Source: Asticcacaulis excentricus
GTDB taxonomy: Bacteria; Pseudomonadota; Alphaproteobacteria; Caulobacterales; Caulobacteraceae
Direction: 5' to 3'
NCBI RefSeq assembly: GCF_003966695.1
Contig: NZ_AP018827.1
Span: forward strand, 620,001-684,000
DNA length: 64,000 bases
Of the stretch, positions 43,376 to 51,222 are shown piece after piece. The stretch's first letter is position 1. Each line of letters starts with the position of its first letter. Under the pieces are notes generated by a model that worked only from the letters and a program-made list of their open reading frames with translations, ran no database searches and had not been told where the DNA came from. The position numbers and the translations under genes were made by a program.

Positions 43376-43774
43376 ATGAAGTCAATGGCTGCCCTGCTTG
43401 GAGGTTTGTGTCTGGCCTTTGCAGCCGGGCAGGTGGCGGCGCAGCCGTGCGAGCGGACGATTATCCTCGATATCCGCACCATAGACTACAAATCCAAACC
43501 CTATGATCCGATGCTCAAAACTCTGCTCGAAAAGGTCGATCCGGACACTGGCCGCATCGAACTGACCTTTGCCTCGGCACGGGTGCACCCGGAAATCGTC
43601 GATCTTCAAGCCGCTGGCCTCAAATACGTGCAGTCGAAGATCACGCTTCAGGGCTACGACCCCGCTCTGATCCAGCGTCAGGAGGTCATGCTGCCGCGCA
43701 GTTTTGCCGGCAAGGATGAGCTTTACCGCCTGATTGTCACCTATGGCCCCAAGGAACACGCGCCCGCCTGCTGA
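43376..43774 (+). CDS. Small exported protein of unknown function
   Basis: The 132-residue product has a Sec signal peptide (about 1-23, MKSMAALLGGLCLAFAAGQV, then AAQP). The mature part has about 110 residues with two Cys, one near its start (QPCERTIILD) and one at the very C-terminus (HAPAC), which could form a disulfide. I do not recognise a family. ATG 43376 is preceded by GAGGG at 10 bases; an earlier in-frame start at 43304 lies within the presumed promoter. A Fur-like dyad upstream suggests iron control. The photolyase gene follows after 31 bases. Confidence 0.65.
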   Translation: MKSMAALLGGLCLAFAAGQVAAQPCERTIILDIRTIDYKSKPYDPMLKTLLEKVDPDTGRIELTFASARVHPEIVDLQAAGLKYVQSKITLQGYDPALIQRQEVMLPRSFAGKDELYRLIVTYGPKEHAPAC

Positions 43775-43805
43775 ACCGTGACCGTATGCGGGTCGTATTG
43801 GCCAC

Positions 43806-45326
43806 ATGGGTACACTCAGGCTTGTTCTTGCGGATCAGTTGTCGGCGCGGCTCGACATCCGGACTCGCGCCGATAAGGAAACCGACGTTTTTCTGATGGC
43901 GGAGGTGGCCGAAGAGGCCAGCTATGTCCGACACCACGTCAAGAAGATCGCCTTCCTGTTTTCAGCCATGCGCCACTATGCCGAGGCCTTGCAACAGGCG
44001 GGCTATCGCGTGCGCTACGTACGGTTTGAGGATCCGGAAAATACCCATAGTTTGAAGGGCGAAATCGAACGCGCCCGCACGGAACTGAACCTGTCAGAGG
44101 TGCAGGTGACCGAACCCGGCGAATGGCGGCTGAAGCAGGTCCTTGCCTCCATGGACGAGGTCACCCTGCTCGAAGACAATCGCTTCCTCTGTTCGCCGCA
44201 GTGGTTTTCACGCTGGGCCGAAGGGCGCAAACAACTGCGCATGGAATACTTCTACCGCGAAATGCGCCGCGCCCACGGCATACTGATGGACGATGGCAAG
44301 CCGTGCGGTGGCGAATGGAATTACGACGCCGAAAACCGCGCGCCGCCGCGTGACGGTCTGGTCATTCCGCGCCGCCTCAGCTTCCGTAAGGATGCCATCA
44401 CGCGCGAGGTGCTCGATCTGGTCGCCAGGGCCTTTCCAGACAATCCCGGTCAACTGGAGCCCTTTCATTTTGCGGTGACGCGATCGCAGGCGCTAAAGGA
44501 ACTCGATCACTTTGTGGCGCACATCCTGCCGCAGTTCGGCACCTGGCAGGACGCCATGCTGGGACGCGAGCCGTATATGTATCATTCGCTGCTGTCTGCC
44601 TATATCAATGCCGGTCTGCTCTATCCACTGGAAGTCTGTCAGGCGGCTGAGCGCGCCTATCGCGAAGACGGCGCGCCGCTCAACGCCGTTGAAGGCTTTA
44701 TCCGTCAGGTGCTGGGCTGGCGTGAATATGTGCGCGGCCTCTACTGGCATTCGATGCCGGACTATGGGGCGATGAACGCGCTGGACGCTCACGAAGACCT
44801 GCCGTGGTTCTACTGGTCTGGCGACACGCAGATGAACTGTGTGCGAACGGCGGTGGCGCATACGCTGGAGCACGCCTATTCGCACCATATCCAACGGCTG
44901 ATGATTACCGGCAATTTCGCCCTGCTGGCGGGGATTGATCCAAAACAGGTGCATGAATGGTATCTGGCCGTCTATGCTGATGCCTATGAGTGGGTGGAGT
45001 TGCCCAATACGCTTGGCATGGCGCTGCACGCCGATGGCGGGATTATGGCCTCAAAGCCCTATGCGGCGTCGGGGGCCTATATCAACCGCATGAGCGACTA
45101 TTGCAAAGACTGTCACTATCGGTTCGATGTGCCGGTCGGTGAAAAAGCCTGTCCGTTCAATGCTCTGTACTGGGATTTTATGGCGCGTCACGAAGAGCGT
45201 TTTCGCAAAAATCCGCGCCTGTCCTACGTCTATGCCAACTGGGCGCGCATGGGGGACGAGAGGCAAATGGCCCTGCGCCTTCAGGCACAGGCCCACCTTC
45301 AGGCCATGCGCGAAGGCCGTCTGTGA
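43806..45326 (+). CDS. FeS-type (6-4) photolyase / cryptochrome-related protein
   Basis: The 506-residue protein belongs to the prokaryotic FeS-BCP group of photolyases, which repair (6-4) photoproducts in DNA with blue light. The four Cys of the 4Fe-4S cluster are C345 (MNCVRTA), C433 and C436 ([10 protein letters not shown]) and C449 (KACPFN). Their spacing equals that known for Agrobacterium PhrB. The N-terminal antenna-type Rossmann part begins [13 protein letters not shown]. Its stop overlaps the start of a DUF2256 gene (TGATG), a common neighbour. Confidence 0.93.
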   Translation: MGTLRLVLADQLSARLDIRTRADKETDVFLMAEVAEEASYVRHHVKKIAFLFSAMRHYAEALQQAGYRVRYVRFEDPENTHSLKGEIERARTELNLSEVQVTEPGEWRLKQVLASMDEVTLLEDNRFLCSPQWFSRWAEGRKQLRMEYFYREMRRAHGILMDDGKPCGGEWNYDAENRAPPRDGLVIPRRLSFRKDAITREVLDLVARAFPDNPGQLEPFHFAVTRSQALKELDHFVAHILPQFGTWQDAMLGREPYMYHSLLSAYINAGLLYPLEVCQAAERAYREDGAPLNAVEGFIRQVLGWREYVRGLYWHSMPDYGAMNALDAHEDLPWFYWSGDTQMNCVRTAVAHTLEHAYSHHIQRLMITGNFALLAGIDPKQVHEWYLAVYADAYEWVELPNTLGMALHADGGIMASKPYAASGAYINRMSDYCKDCHYRFDVPVGEKACPFNALYWDFMARHEERFRKNPRLSYVYANWARMGDERQMALRLQAQAHLQAMREGRL

Positions 45327-45478
45327 TGCCACACGGGGTAAAGAAATCCGACCTGCCGCAAAAGACCTGTCAGGGGTGCGGCCTGCCTTTTACCTGGCGC
45401 AAAAAGTGGGAAAAGGTGTGGGCAGAGGTGCGCTATTGCTCGGACCGCTGCCGTCGGGCTAAAAAGAGCGCCCGATAA
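45326..45478 (+). CDS. DUF2256 domain protein (50 residues, zinc-ribbon-like)
   Basis: This very short gene encodes 50 residues with the full DUF2256 pattern: [20 protein letters not shown], then [19 protein letters not shown]. The four Cys (two CxxC-like pairs) suggest a zinc knuckle. The ATG overlaps the stop of the photolyase gene by one base, so translation is coupled. DUF2256 genes are regularly found beside cryptochrome/photolyase genes, but their job is unknown. The basic C-terminus could touch nucleic acid. Confidence 0.9.
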   Translation: MPHGVKKSDLPQKTCQGCGLPFTWRKKWEKVWAEVRYCSDRCRRAKKSAR

Positions 45479-45492
45479 CCGGAACCGCTCTC

Positions 45493-46668
45493 ATGACCCT
45501 GCCGCCGCTCAATCCGGTCTATGCCGGGCTTGGCACGACCATCTTCACCACCATGTCGGCGCTGGCGGCGGAGACCGGTGCTATCAATCTGGGGCAGGGC
45601 TTTCCCGAAACAGACGGCTTCCCTGAGGTGCGTGAGGCCGCCGCCCGCGCCCTGATCGACGGTTCAAACCAGTACGCGCCTATGAAGGGGCAGGCCACGT
45701 TGCTGGAAGCGGTGGCGGGCTTTTATGGCCGCACGCAGGGCCTCAGCCTCGATCCGGCAAACAATGTGCTGATCACCTCCGGCGCGACCGAAGCGCTGGC
45801 CGCGGCGGTGTTTTCGCTGATTTCGCCGGGCGATGAGGTGATTGTTTTTGAGCCCCATTACGACGCCTATGCGCCCCTGATCGAACGCGCCGGGGGCGTG
45901 GTGGTGCGTGTGCGCCTAAGCCCGCCCGACTGGCGCTTTACCGAGGCACAACTGACCAAAGCCTTTTCGCCGCGCACGCGCATGGTGATGGTCACCACAC
46001 CCAACAATCCGACCACCCGCCTGATTCAACCCGAAGACTGGGCGCTGCTGGCGCGCTTTTGCGTCGCGCATCAGGCCTATGTGGTGTCGGACGAGGTGTG
46101 GGAGCAGGTGGTGTTCGATGGCGCGACGCATCAGGGCGTGCTGAACGTCCCCGGACTGGAGACTTTGGGAGTCAAGATCGGCTCGGCGGGCAAGCTGTTT
46201 GCCTTGACCGGCTGGAAGGTCGGCTTTGTCTGCGCCCATGAACGGCTGATTAGCCAGATGGCCAAGGCGCATCAGTTTTTGACCTTCGCCACGCCACCCA
46301 TGCTGCAATCGGCCGTCGCCTTTGGTTTGGGCCTTCCCGACAGCCGTTTTGCCGAAGAGTTGGCCGCCCTTCAACGCTCGCGTGATCGCCTGCGCGCCGG
46401 GCTTGAGGCTGCAGGCTTCCGCACTTTGCCGTCCGAAGGCACCTATTTCCTCAATATCGACCTGCCGGGGTCGGGTATTGCGCTGGATGGGCAGAGTTTT
46501 GCCTTGCGCGCCGTCAAAGAGGCCGGTGTGGCCACCATCCCGCTCAATGCCTTCTGCGCGCCCGGCGGCGAGGGCCTGCCGGTCGTCCGGCTGTGCTTTG
46601 CCAAGAGCGATGCGACGCTGGATCGCGGCATTGAACGCCTCAGCGCCGCGCGGCAGCTGTTGAGCTGA
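45493..46668 (+). CDS. Class I/II PLP aminotransferase (YbdL/methionine aminotransferase-like)
   Basis: The 391-residue fold-type I aminotransferase has the PLP-Lys motif SAGKLFALTGWKVGF, the N-terminal INLGQGFPETDGF and the SNQYAPMKGQ segment typical of the kynurenine/methionine aminotransferase subgroup. TTPNNPTTR and the C-terminal VRLCFAK carry the substrate-carboxylate Arg. It is expected in the cytoplasm. The gene follows the DUF2256 gene by 14 bases and may be in the same transcript, although no functional link is obvious. Confidence 0.9.
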   Translation: MTLPPLNPVYAGLGTTIFTTMSALAAETGAINLGQGFPETDGFPEVREAAARALIDGSNQYAPMKGQATLLEAVAGFYGRTQGLSLDPANNVLITSGATEALAAAVFSLISPGDEVIVFEPHYDAYAPLIERAGGVVVRVRLSPPDWRFTEAQLTKAFSPRTRMVMVTTPNNPTTRLIQPEDWALLARFCVAHQAYVVSDEVWEQVVFDGATHQGVLNVPGLETLGVKIGSAGKLFALTGWKVGFVCAHERLISQMAKAHQFLTFATPPMLQSAVAFGLGLPDSRFAEELAALQRSRDRLRAGLEAAGFRTLPSEGTYFLNIDLPGSGIALDGQSFALRAVKEAGVATIPLNAFCAPGGEGLPVVRLCFAKSDATLDRGIERLSAARQLLS

Positions 46669-46779
46669 GATTGCCTCTTTTCCCGTGTGAGGAATGCGCT
46701 AATCTGTGATCACATTTTTAGTGCGCATCTGGTCCGAAAACCGGGACACCTTTTCGGGATGCGCTTGTGGAGACACCCC

Positions 46780-48279
46780 ATGCGACATATCTCACACTTT
46801 ATCGGCGGACGGGCGGTAGCGGGGGTGTCGGGCCGGGTGGGTGAGGTCTTCGATCCCAATACCGGCCGGGTGCAGGCGCAGGTCGATCTGGGCACGCCCG
46901 ATGAGCTGGCGCAGGCCGTGGCGGTGGCCAAGGCCGCGCAGCCGGGCTGGGCCGCGCTCAATCCTCAGCGCCGCGCGCGGGTGATGTTTGAGTTCAAGCG
47001 CCTGCTGGAACGCGATATGGACGCGCTGGCGCATCTTCTGGCGTCTGAGCATGGCAAGGTCATTTCGGACGCCAAGGGCGATATTCAGCGCGGGCTGGAG
47101 GTGGTGGAGTTCGTTTGCGGCATCCCGCATTTGCTGAAGGGTGAATACACCGAAGGGGCGGGGCCGGGTATTGATGTCTTTTCGCTGCGGCAGCCGCTGG
47201 GGGTGGTGGCTGGCATCACGCCGTTCAACTTCCCGGCCATGATCCCCATGTGGATGTTCGCCCCGGCACTGGCCACCGGCAATGCCTTTATCCTCAAGCC
47301 GTCCGAGCGTGACCCCTCCGTGCCCGTGCGACTGGCGGAGCTTTTGCTGGAGGCCGGGCTGCCCGAAGGCGTGCTCAATGTCGTGCACGGCGACAAGGTG
47401 GTGGTTGATGCCATACTCGATCACCCCGACATCCGCGCCGTGAGCTTCGTCGGCTCATCCGACATCGCGCAATATGTCTATGGCCGCGGGTCGCAAAACG
47501 GCAAGCGGATGCAGTGCATGGGCGGCGCCAAGAACCACGGCATTGTCCTGCCTGATGCCGATCTCGATCAGGCCGTGGCCGATATTATGGGCGCCGCCTA
47601 TGGGTCTGCCGGTGAACGCTGCATGGCCCTGCCCGTGGTGGTGCCGGTGGGCGAAGAGACGGCCGAGCGTCTGCGGCCGAAACTGCTGGCGGCCGCCGAA
47701 GCCTTGCGCGTCGGTGTCTCGACCGACGCCGAAGCCCATTATGGGCCGGTCGTGTCGGCGGCGCACAAGGCGCGCATCGAACACTATATCCAGATGGGCG
47801 TCGATGAGGGGGCCGAGTTGGTGCTCGACGGGCGCGGATTCCGGCTTCAGGGCCATGAGGACGGCTTCTTCCTGGCCCCCAGCCTGTTCGACCACGTCAC
47901 ACCCGCCATGCAGACCTATCAGGACGAAATCTTCGGCCCGGTGCTGCAAATCGTGCGGGCCAGAACGCTGGAAGAGGCCATTCGCCTGCCGTCGCAACAC
48001 CCCTACGGCAATGGCGTGGCCATCTTCACGCGCAATGGCGACGCGGCGCGCGAATTCGCCTCTCAGGTCGAGGTCGGCATGGTCGGCATCAATGTGCCCA
48101 TCCCGGTGCCGGTGGCCTATCACTCCTTCGGCGGCTGGAAGCGCTCCGGCTTTGGCGACCTCAACCAGTACGGCATGGACGGCGTGCGCTTCTACACCCG
48201 CACCAAGACCGTCACCCAACGATGGCCGCAGGGTGGCGTGGTGCGCGACCAGAGTTTTGTCATCCCAACCATGGGGTAG
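46780..48279 (+). CDS. mmsA: Methylmalonate-semialdehyde dehydrogenase (CoA-acylating)
   Basis: The 499-residue aldehyde dehydrogenase oxidises methylmalonate semialdehyde to propionyl-CoA in valine degradation. The catalytic Cys is C281 in GERCMAL, and PFNFPAMIPMWMFAPAL, KPSERDPS and VGSSDIAQY are typical of MmsA rather than other ALDHs. I chose ATG 46780, preceded by GGAG; the frame extends upstream without similarity. The last 222 bases recur in damaged form at 50938-51144, so a second mmsA-like gene or a homologous copy once lay there. The glycosyltransferase-fusion gene lies tail to tail, 4 bases away. Confidence 0.95.
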   Translation: MRHISHFIGGRAVAGVSGRVGEVFDPNTGRVQAQVDLGTPDELAQAVAVAKAAQPGWAALNPQRRARVMFEFKRLLERDMDALAHLLASEHGKVISDAKGDIQRGLEVVEFVCGIPHLLKGEYTEGAGPGIDVFSLRQPLGVVAGITPFNFPAMIPMWMFAPALATGNAFILKPSERDPSVPVRLAELLLEAGLPEGVLNVVHGDKVVVDAILDHPDIRAVSFVGSSDIAQYVYGRGSQNGKRMQCMGGAKNHGIVLPDADLDQAVADIMGAAYGSAGERCMALPVVVPVGEETAERLRPKLLAAAEALRVGVSTDAEAHYGPVVSAAHKARIEHYIQMGVDEGAELVLDGRGFRLQGHEDGFFLAPSLFDHVTPAMQTYQDEIFGPVLQIVRARTLEEAIRLPSQHPYGNGVAIFTRNGDAAREFASQVEVGMVGINVPIPVPVAYHSFGGWKRSGFGDLNQYGMDGVRFYTRTKTVTQRWPQGGVVRDQSFVIPTMG

Positions 48280-48283
48280 GGGG

Positions 48284-50608
48284 TTAAACTTTCGATATCA
48301 GATCACGCAGTTTCTGCATTTCATTGAGCAGTTGCCTGGAGCGCTCCGGAGTTGCTGCCGCCAGATCAACCGTATCATTGAGATTCATCTGATGAAACGC
48401 ACCGTCATGATAGTAGTCGTATTTCAGACCACTATCATCGGACAAGTCTGCACAGCCGCGACTGCGTTTCTGCTGATATTCGGGATAGGTCTTGGTGTAA
48501 TAGTGATTAACCTGCGCGACCTCATATTCGATCTCTTCGGACAGGCCCCAGTCACTCATTGTCAACGGGGCCCCCGAAGCATGAACCGTTCGTCCCGTAG
48601 TATCGCATATATGCATATTTACGGTATGGCCAAGGTTCAGCACCCGGGTAAAACTTTTCAGGTGCGCGTGGCCTCCGTGTCTTTCGTTTCCGGCCCAAAC
48701 GAATCTTTGGGTGATAGGGCGAACATCACCAGCTTTCAGGAAGGCGTCCCCAAAGAAGCGCCAGTTGACGCCTATGCCCGTCACATCCGGCTGTGCATCG
48801 AAGCGGCTTAAGAAGGCATGTATGGTCTCGTGTTGATGCAAGACAAGAAATTCATCGGCATCGACAATAAACATCCATTCGGAATTCACCTGTTCGAAGG
48901 CGTCTCTGTAGGCTGAAATCTGAGGCGACTCGTCACTTGAAGGTGACCAGAGGCGGTGAGTAAGTACACCAGCCTGAGCCAGCCGCGCCAGCAATTCGCT
49001 GCCGCCATCGTTCGAGTCATTATCATAGACGACAATACGGTCAAAACCGAGCAGGCGATACCAGGCCACCCACTCCAGCAAGTAGGGCCCTTCGTTCTTG
49101 GCGATCAGACAAACCGTACACTTGCCATCGCTGAAGGTCTCCGGCTTTTCAATAGCCAGAGCTTGTGGCGTCAGATTTCCGTTTTGTTCAAGTGCACGCA
49201 GATTGATGGGGGTGAAGGTTTCCCATTCCTTTATGGTATCGCGGTCAGGCCATATCTCGCCATTTGGCCCCGCGCAGAAAAACAAACCCCGTCGAGTCAA
49301 TGTCAGCTTGTTACCCACCGGCTGCGCCCAGGTACGCCCACGCAAACCCGGCAATTCATCCGTCAGTTCGATGCGATCATCATCGCGCCAGCGGATGAAC
49401 CACGATTGGCGCCTTCCCCGCAAAACGAGAACCCAGCCGACTGGGGTTTGCTCCAGAGAGACCGGAAAACACACATTGGGGCTATCGGCACTCAGTTCCG
49501 ATACGGATATATGGACAAGCTTCGCATCAGCCTGCCGGTACACGAGAACCGTATTGTGAAAGGTTTTCAGAGCCGCTTCTGTTTCCCTCTCCCGATCGGG
49601 CCGTTCGGAAGCATTGGATTTTTTCAGGCTTTTCCACAAATGACTTAGCCCTGCGGGAGGGTTTGTCTTTTTTATACGGGGTCGCGTTCGTTGAAGCCAG
49701 CCATGCAAAAGGTCAAGTTGTAACCGTCGCCCTTGTGGGCTCATAAAACGCAAGGCCAGTTTGATGCGCCCCGAATGTCCGCGTTTCAGATCGATCTGAA
49801 TGATCCGCGCGCATAGCGTATCAATAAACTCAGGTGTCAGCTCATGATCATCGATTTTTTGGAGAAGGAAAAAGACAAGCTCCGGATGCCGTAAAGCCGC
49901 CCGCTCCATCACGATACGACGTCTTACAGGATTACCGCGGCGATGGCGGTTGACCGTCGAAAGCAGACCTGTTGCATCATTGGTCTGCGCCCCTTCGATA
50001 AGCTCACTCAAGACATTTCTCCCCGCCAGAATACCCGTAACGAAATGCTCTGAAGCGTGGACCGGTATCCCTTTTATGTCTTTATTCTGCTCCGCGATCC
50101 GTTGGAAGTGGTAACTGTCGATTTCATTTTTGGGATCATGAAAAACAAACACATTTCCCGCTATATGCTGGGGAGCAATGCCCATCCCCTTCAGCGCAGG
50201 GAAAAAAAACCGCTCATAGGCCTGAGGCGGCCCGCTATATTCATCCGGGTCAATCGACCACTGCGGACAAAAGGCCAGCACGGCGTTTGCCTTTAGTGCA
50301 GCCGAATAACGGATCGCGGCATAACCACCCATGGATCCGCCGTAAAGCACCCTTTCCCCATATCGGTTCAGAAACGCGGAGGCGGCGTCTATACCGCGAC
50401 GAACGCTGTCAGCCGGATACCAGTTAGGCGTTTTGGCGACAAACCCCATCGCCGACAGCCCAAGAGTGGCCAGGGGAGTATCGGCACAGAAGCGGTTACC
50501 ATCAATGGACGCGAGCATATCACCAAAGGTAATGACCAATAGCCCGGAAGAGGCCGGGGCAGCCATCAGTTTTAAATGCTCGTCTTCGTAAAGAAACTGA
50601 ACCGGCAT
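48284..50608 (-). CDS. Alpha/beta-hydrolase-like domain fused to a glycosyltransferase 2-like domain
   Basis: This 774-residue two-enzyme fusion has no signal peptide. Residues about 1-205 resemble an alpha/beta hydrolase: nucleophile elbow Y89-G-G-S92-M-G-G95, with candidate acid and base in KNEIDSYH (159-166) and ASEHFVTG (about 185-192). A middle part (about 210-490) includes a basic segment (300-345) and a beta-rich stretch without recognised motifs. Residues about 496-774 resemble a GT2/GT92-type glycosyltransferase: CLIAKNEGPYLLEWVAWYRL (500-519), VYDNDSNDGG (527-536) and the metal-binding D583-A-D-E. It may modify a surface polysaccharide or protein. It sits between mmsA and an mmsA remnant with an AT-rich upstream region, which suggests acquisition by transfer. 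Confidence 0.75.
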   Translation of the reverse strand: MPVQFLYEDEHLKLMAAPASSGLLVITFGDMLASIDGNRFCADTPLATLGLSAMGFVAKTPNWYPADSVRRGIDAASAFLNRYGERVLYGGSMGGYAAIRYSAALKANAVLAFCPQWSIDPDEYSGPPQAYERFFFPALKGMGIAPQHIAGNVFVFHDPKNEIDSYHFQRIAEQNKDIKGIPVHASEHFVTGILAGRNVLSELIEGAQTNDATGLLSTVNRHRRGNPVRRRIVMERAALRHPELVFFLLQKIDDHELTPEFIDTLCARIIQIDLKRGHSGRIKLALRFMSPQGRRLQLDLLHGWLQRTRPRIKKTNPPAGLSHLWKSLKKSNASERPDRERETEAALKTFHNTVLVYRQADAKLVHISVSELSADSPNVCFPVSLEQTPVGWVLVLRGRRQSWFIRWRDDDRIELTDELPGLRGRTWAQPVGNKLTLTRRGLFFCAGPNGEIWPDRDTIKEWETFTPINLRALEQNGNLTPQALAIEKPETFSDGKCTVCLIAKNEGPYLLEWVAWYRLLGFDRIVVYDNDSNDGGSELLARLAQAGVLTHRLWSPSSDESPQISAYRDAFEQVNSEWMFIVDADEFLVLHQHETIHAFLSRFDAQPDVTGIGVNWRFFGDAFLKAGDVRPITQRFVWAGNERHGGHAHLKSFTRVLNLGHTVNMHICDTTGRTVHASGAPLTMSDWGLSEEIEYEVAQVNHYYTKTYPEYQQKRSRGCADLSDDSGLKYDYYHDGAFHQMNLNDTVDLAAATPERSRQLLNEMQKLRDLISKV

Positions 50609-50937
50609 CCCACCTCTGTATGAGAAATAGGTTGAAACATGATCTGGGAAAGAATGCCGGATAAGTTAAATTACAAGAAATAAAATAGTGATGCGTAAGA
50701 GTTGCTGACAAATATTATTTTACCATTCAGGCGGTAGCACCGTTTTGACTTTTATGTAAATATTATATTTTATATATCAGCATATTTGTGTGAAAGCATT
50801 TTTGGGTTGCTTGTTTTCCATGTATCGGATTTTGCACATCCAGAGATTGCGGGGAACCGTGAGGAAGGTTGTGTGAGACGGGCAGCATCTGCGGGTAGCT
50901 AGCCTAGGGTTTTCCCCAGCACGCGACACATGAGTGC
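50609..50937. other. AT-rich non-coding tail of the inserted segment
   Basis: The 329-base stretch before the mmsA remnant is strikingly AT-rich between about 50640 and 50830, unlike the GC-rich neighbours. It must hold the promoter of the fusion gene on the minus strand. No other gene, tRNA or clear inverted repeat was seen. Base composition supports foreign origin. Confidence 0.5.
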
Positions 50938-51144
50938 GCCTCACAGGTCGAGGTCGGCCAATGCGCCCATTCCCTTGCCGGGAGCCTATCACGCCTTCGG
51001 CGGCTGGAAGCGCTCCGGCATCGGCGACCTCAACCCTTACGGCATGGATGGCGTGCGCTTCTATACCCGCACCAAGACCGTCACCCAGAGGTAGCAGAAA
51101 GGGGCGGGGTCGATCAGAGCTTTGTCATTCCGACGATGGGGTAG
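50938..51144 (+). pseudogene. Decayed 3' end of a second mmsA-like gene
   Basis: The stretch mirrors mmsA 48058-48279, starting at the codons for ASQVEVG and ending at the same MG-stop. It keeps [20 protein letters not shown] and [16 protein letters not shown] but has lost bases near 50961, has an in-frame TAG where mmsA has Trp, and has further small deletions. Differences from mmsA are mostly at third codon positions, so it was once a separately evolving gene. No upstream part of the gene remains. Confidence 0.85.
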
Positions 51145-51222
51145 GGGTGTGAACCGCTGCGCTTTCGTCAACTATATAGTTTCACTCGATTTTTGACGGA
51201 TGAATACGGGGCGCACAATCGC

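Noticed and set aside
47474-48811. Open frame of 445 codons over the mmsA end and the fusion gene end
   Set aside because: Out of frame with both real genes; the product is Arg/Ser/Pro-rich with no domain.
48284-51144. Insertion sequence or integrative element at the mmsA 3' end
   Set aside because: No transposase, integrase, tRNA or flanking exact short duplication was found; only the diverged mmsA repeat is present.
50934-51152. 72-codon open frame over the mmsA remnant
   Set aside because: It is in the wrong frame relative to the MmsA-like residues, so it is not the remnant's product and has no other support.
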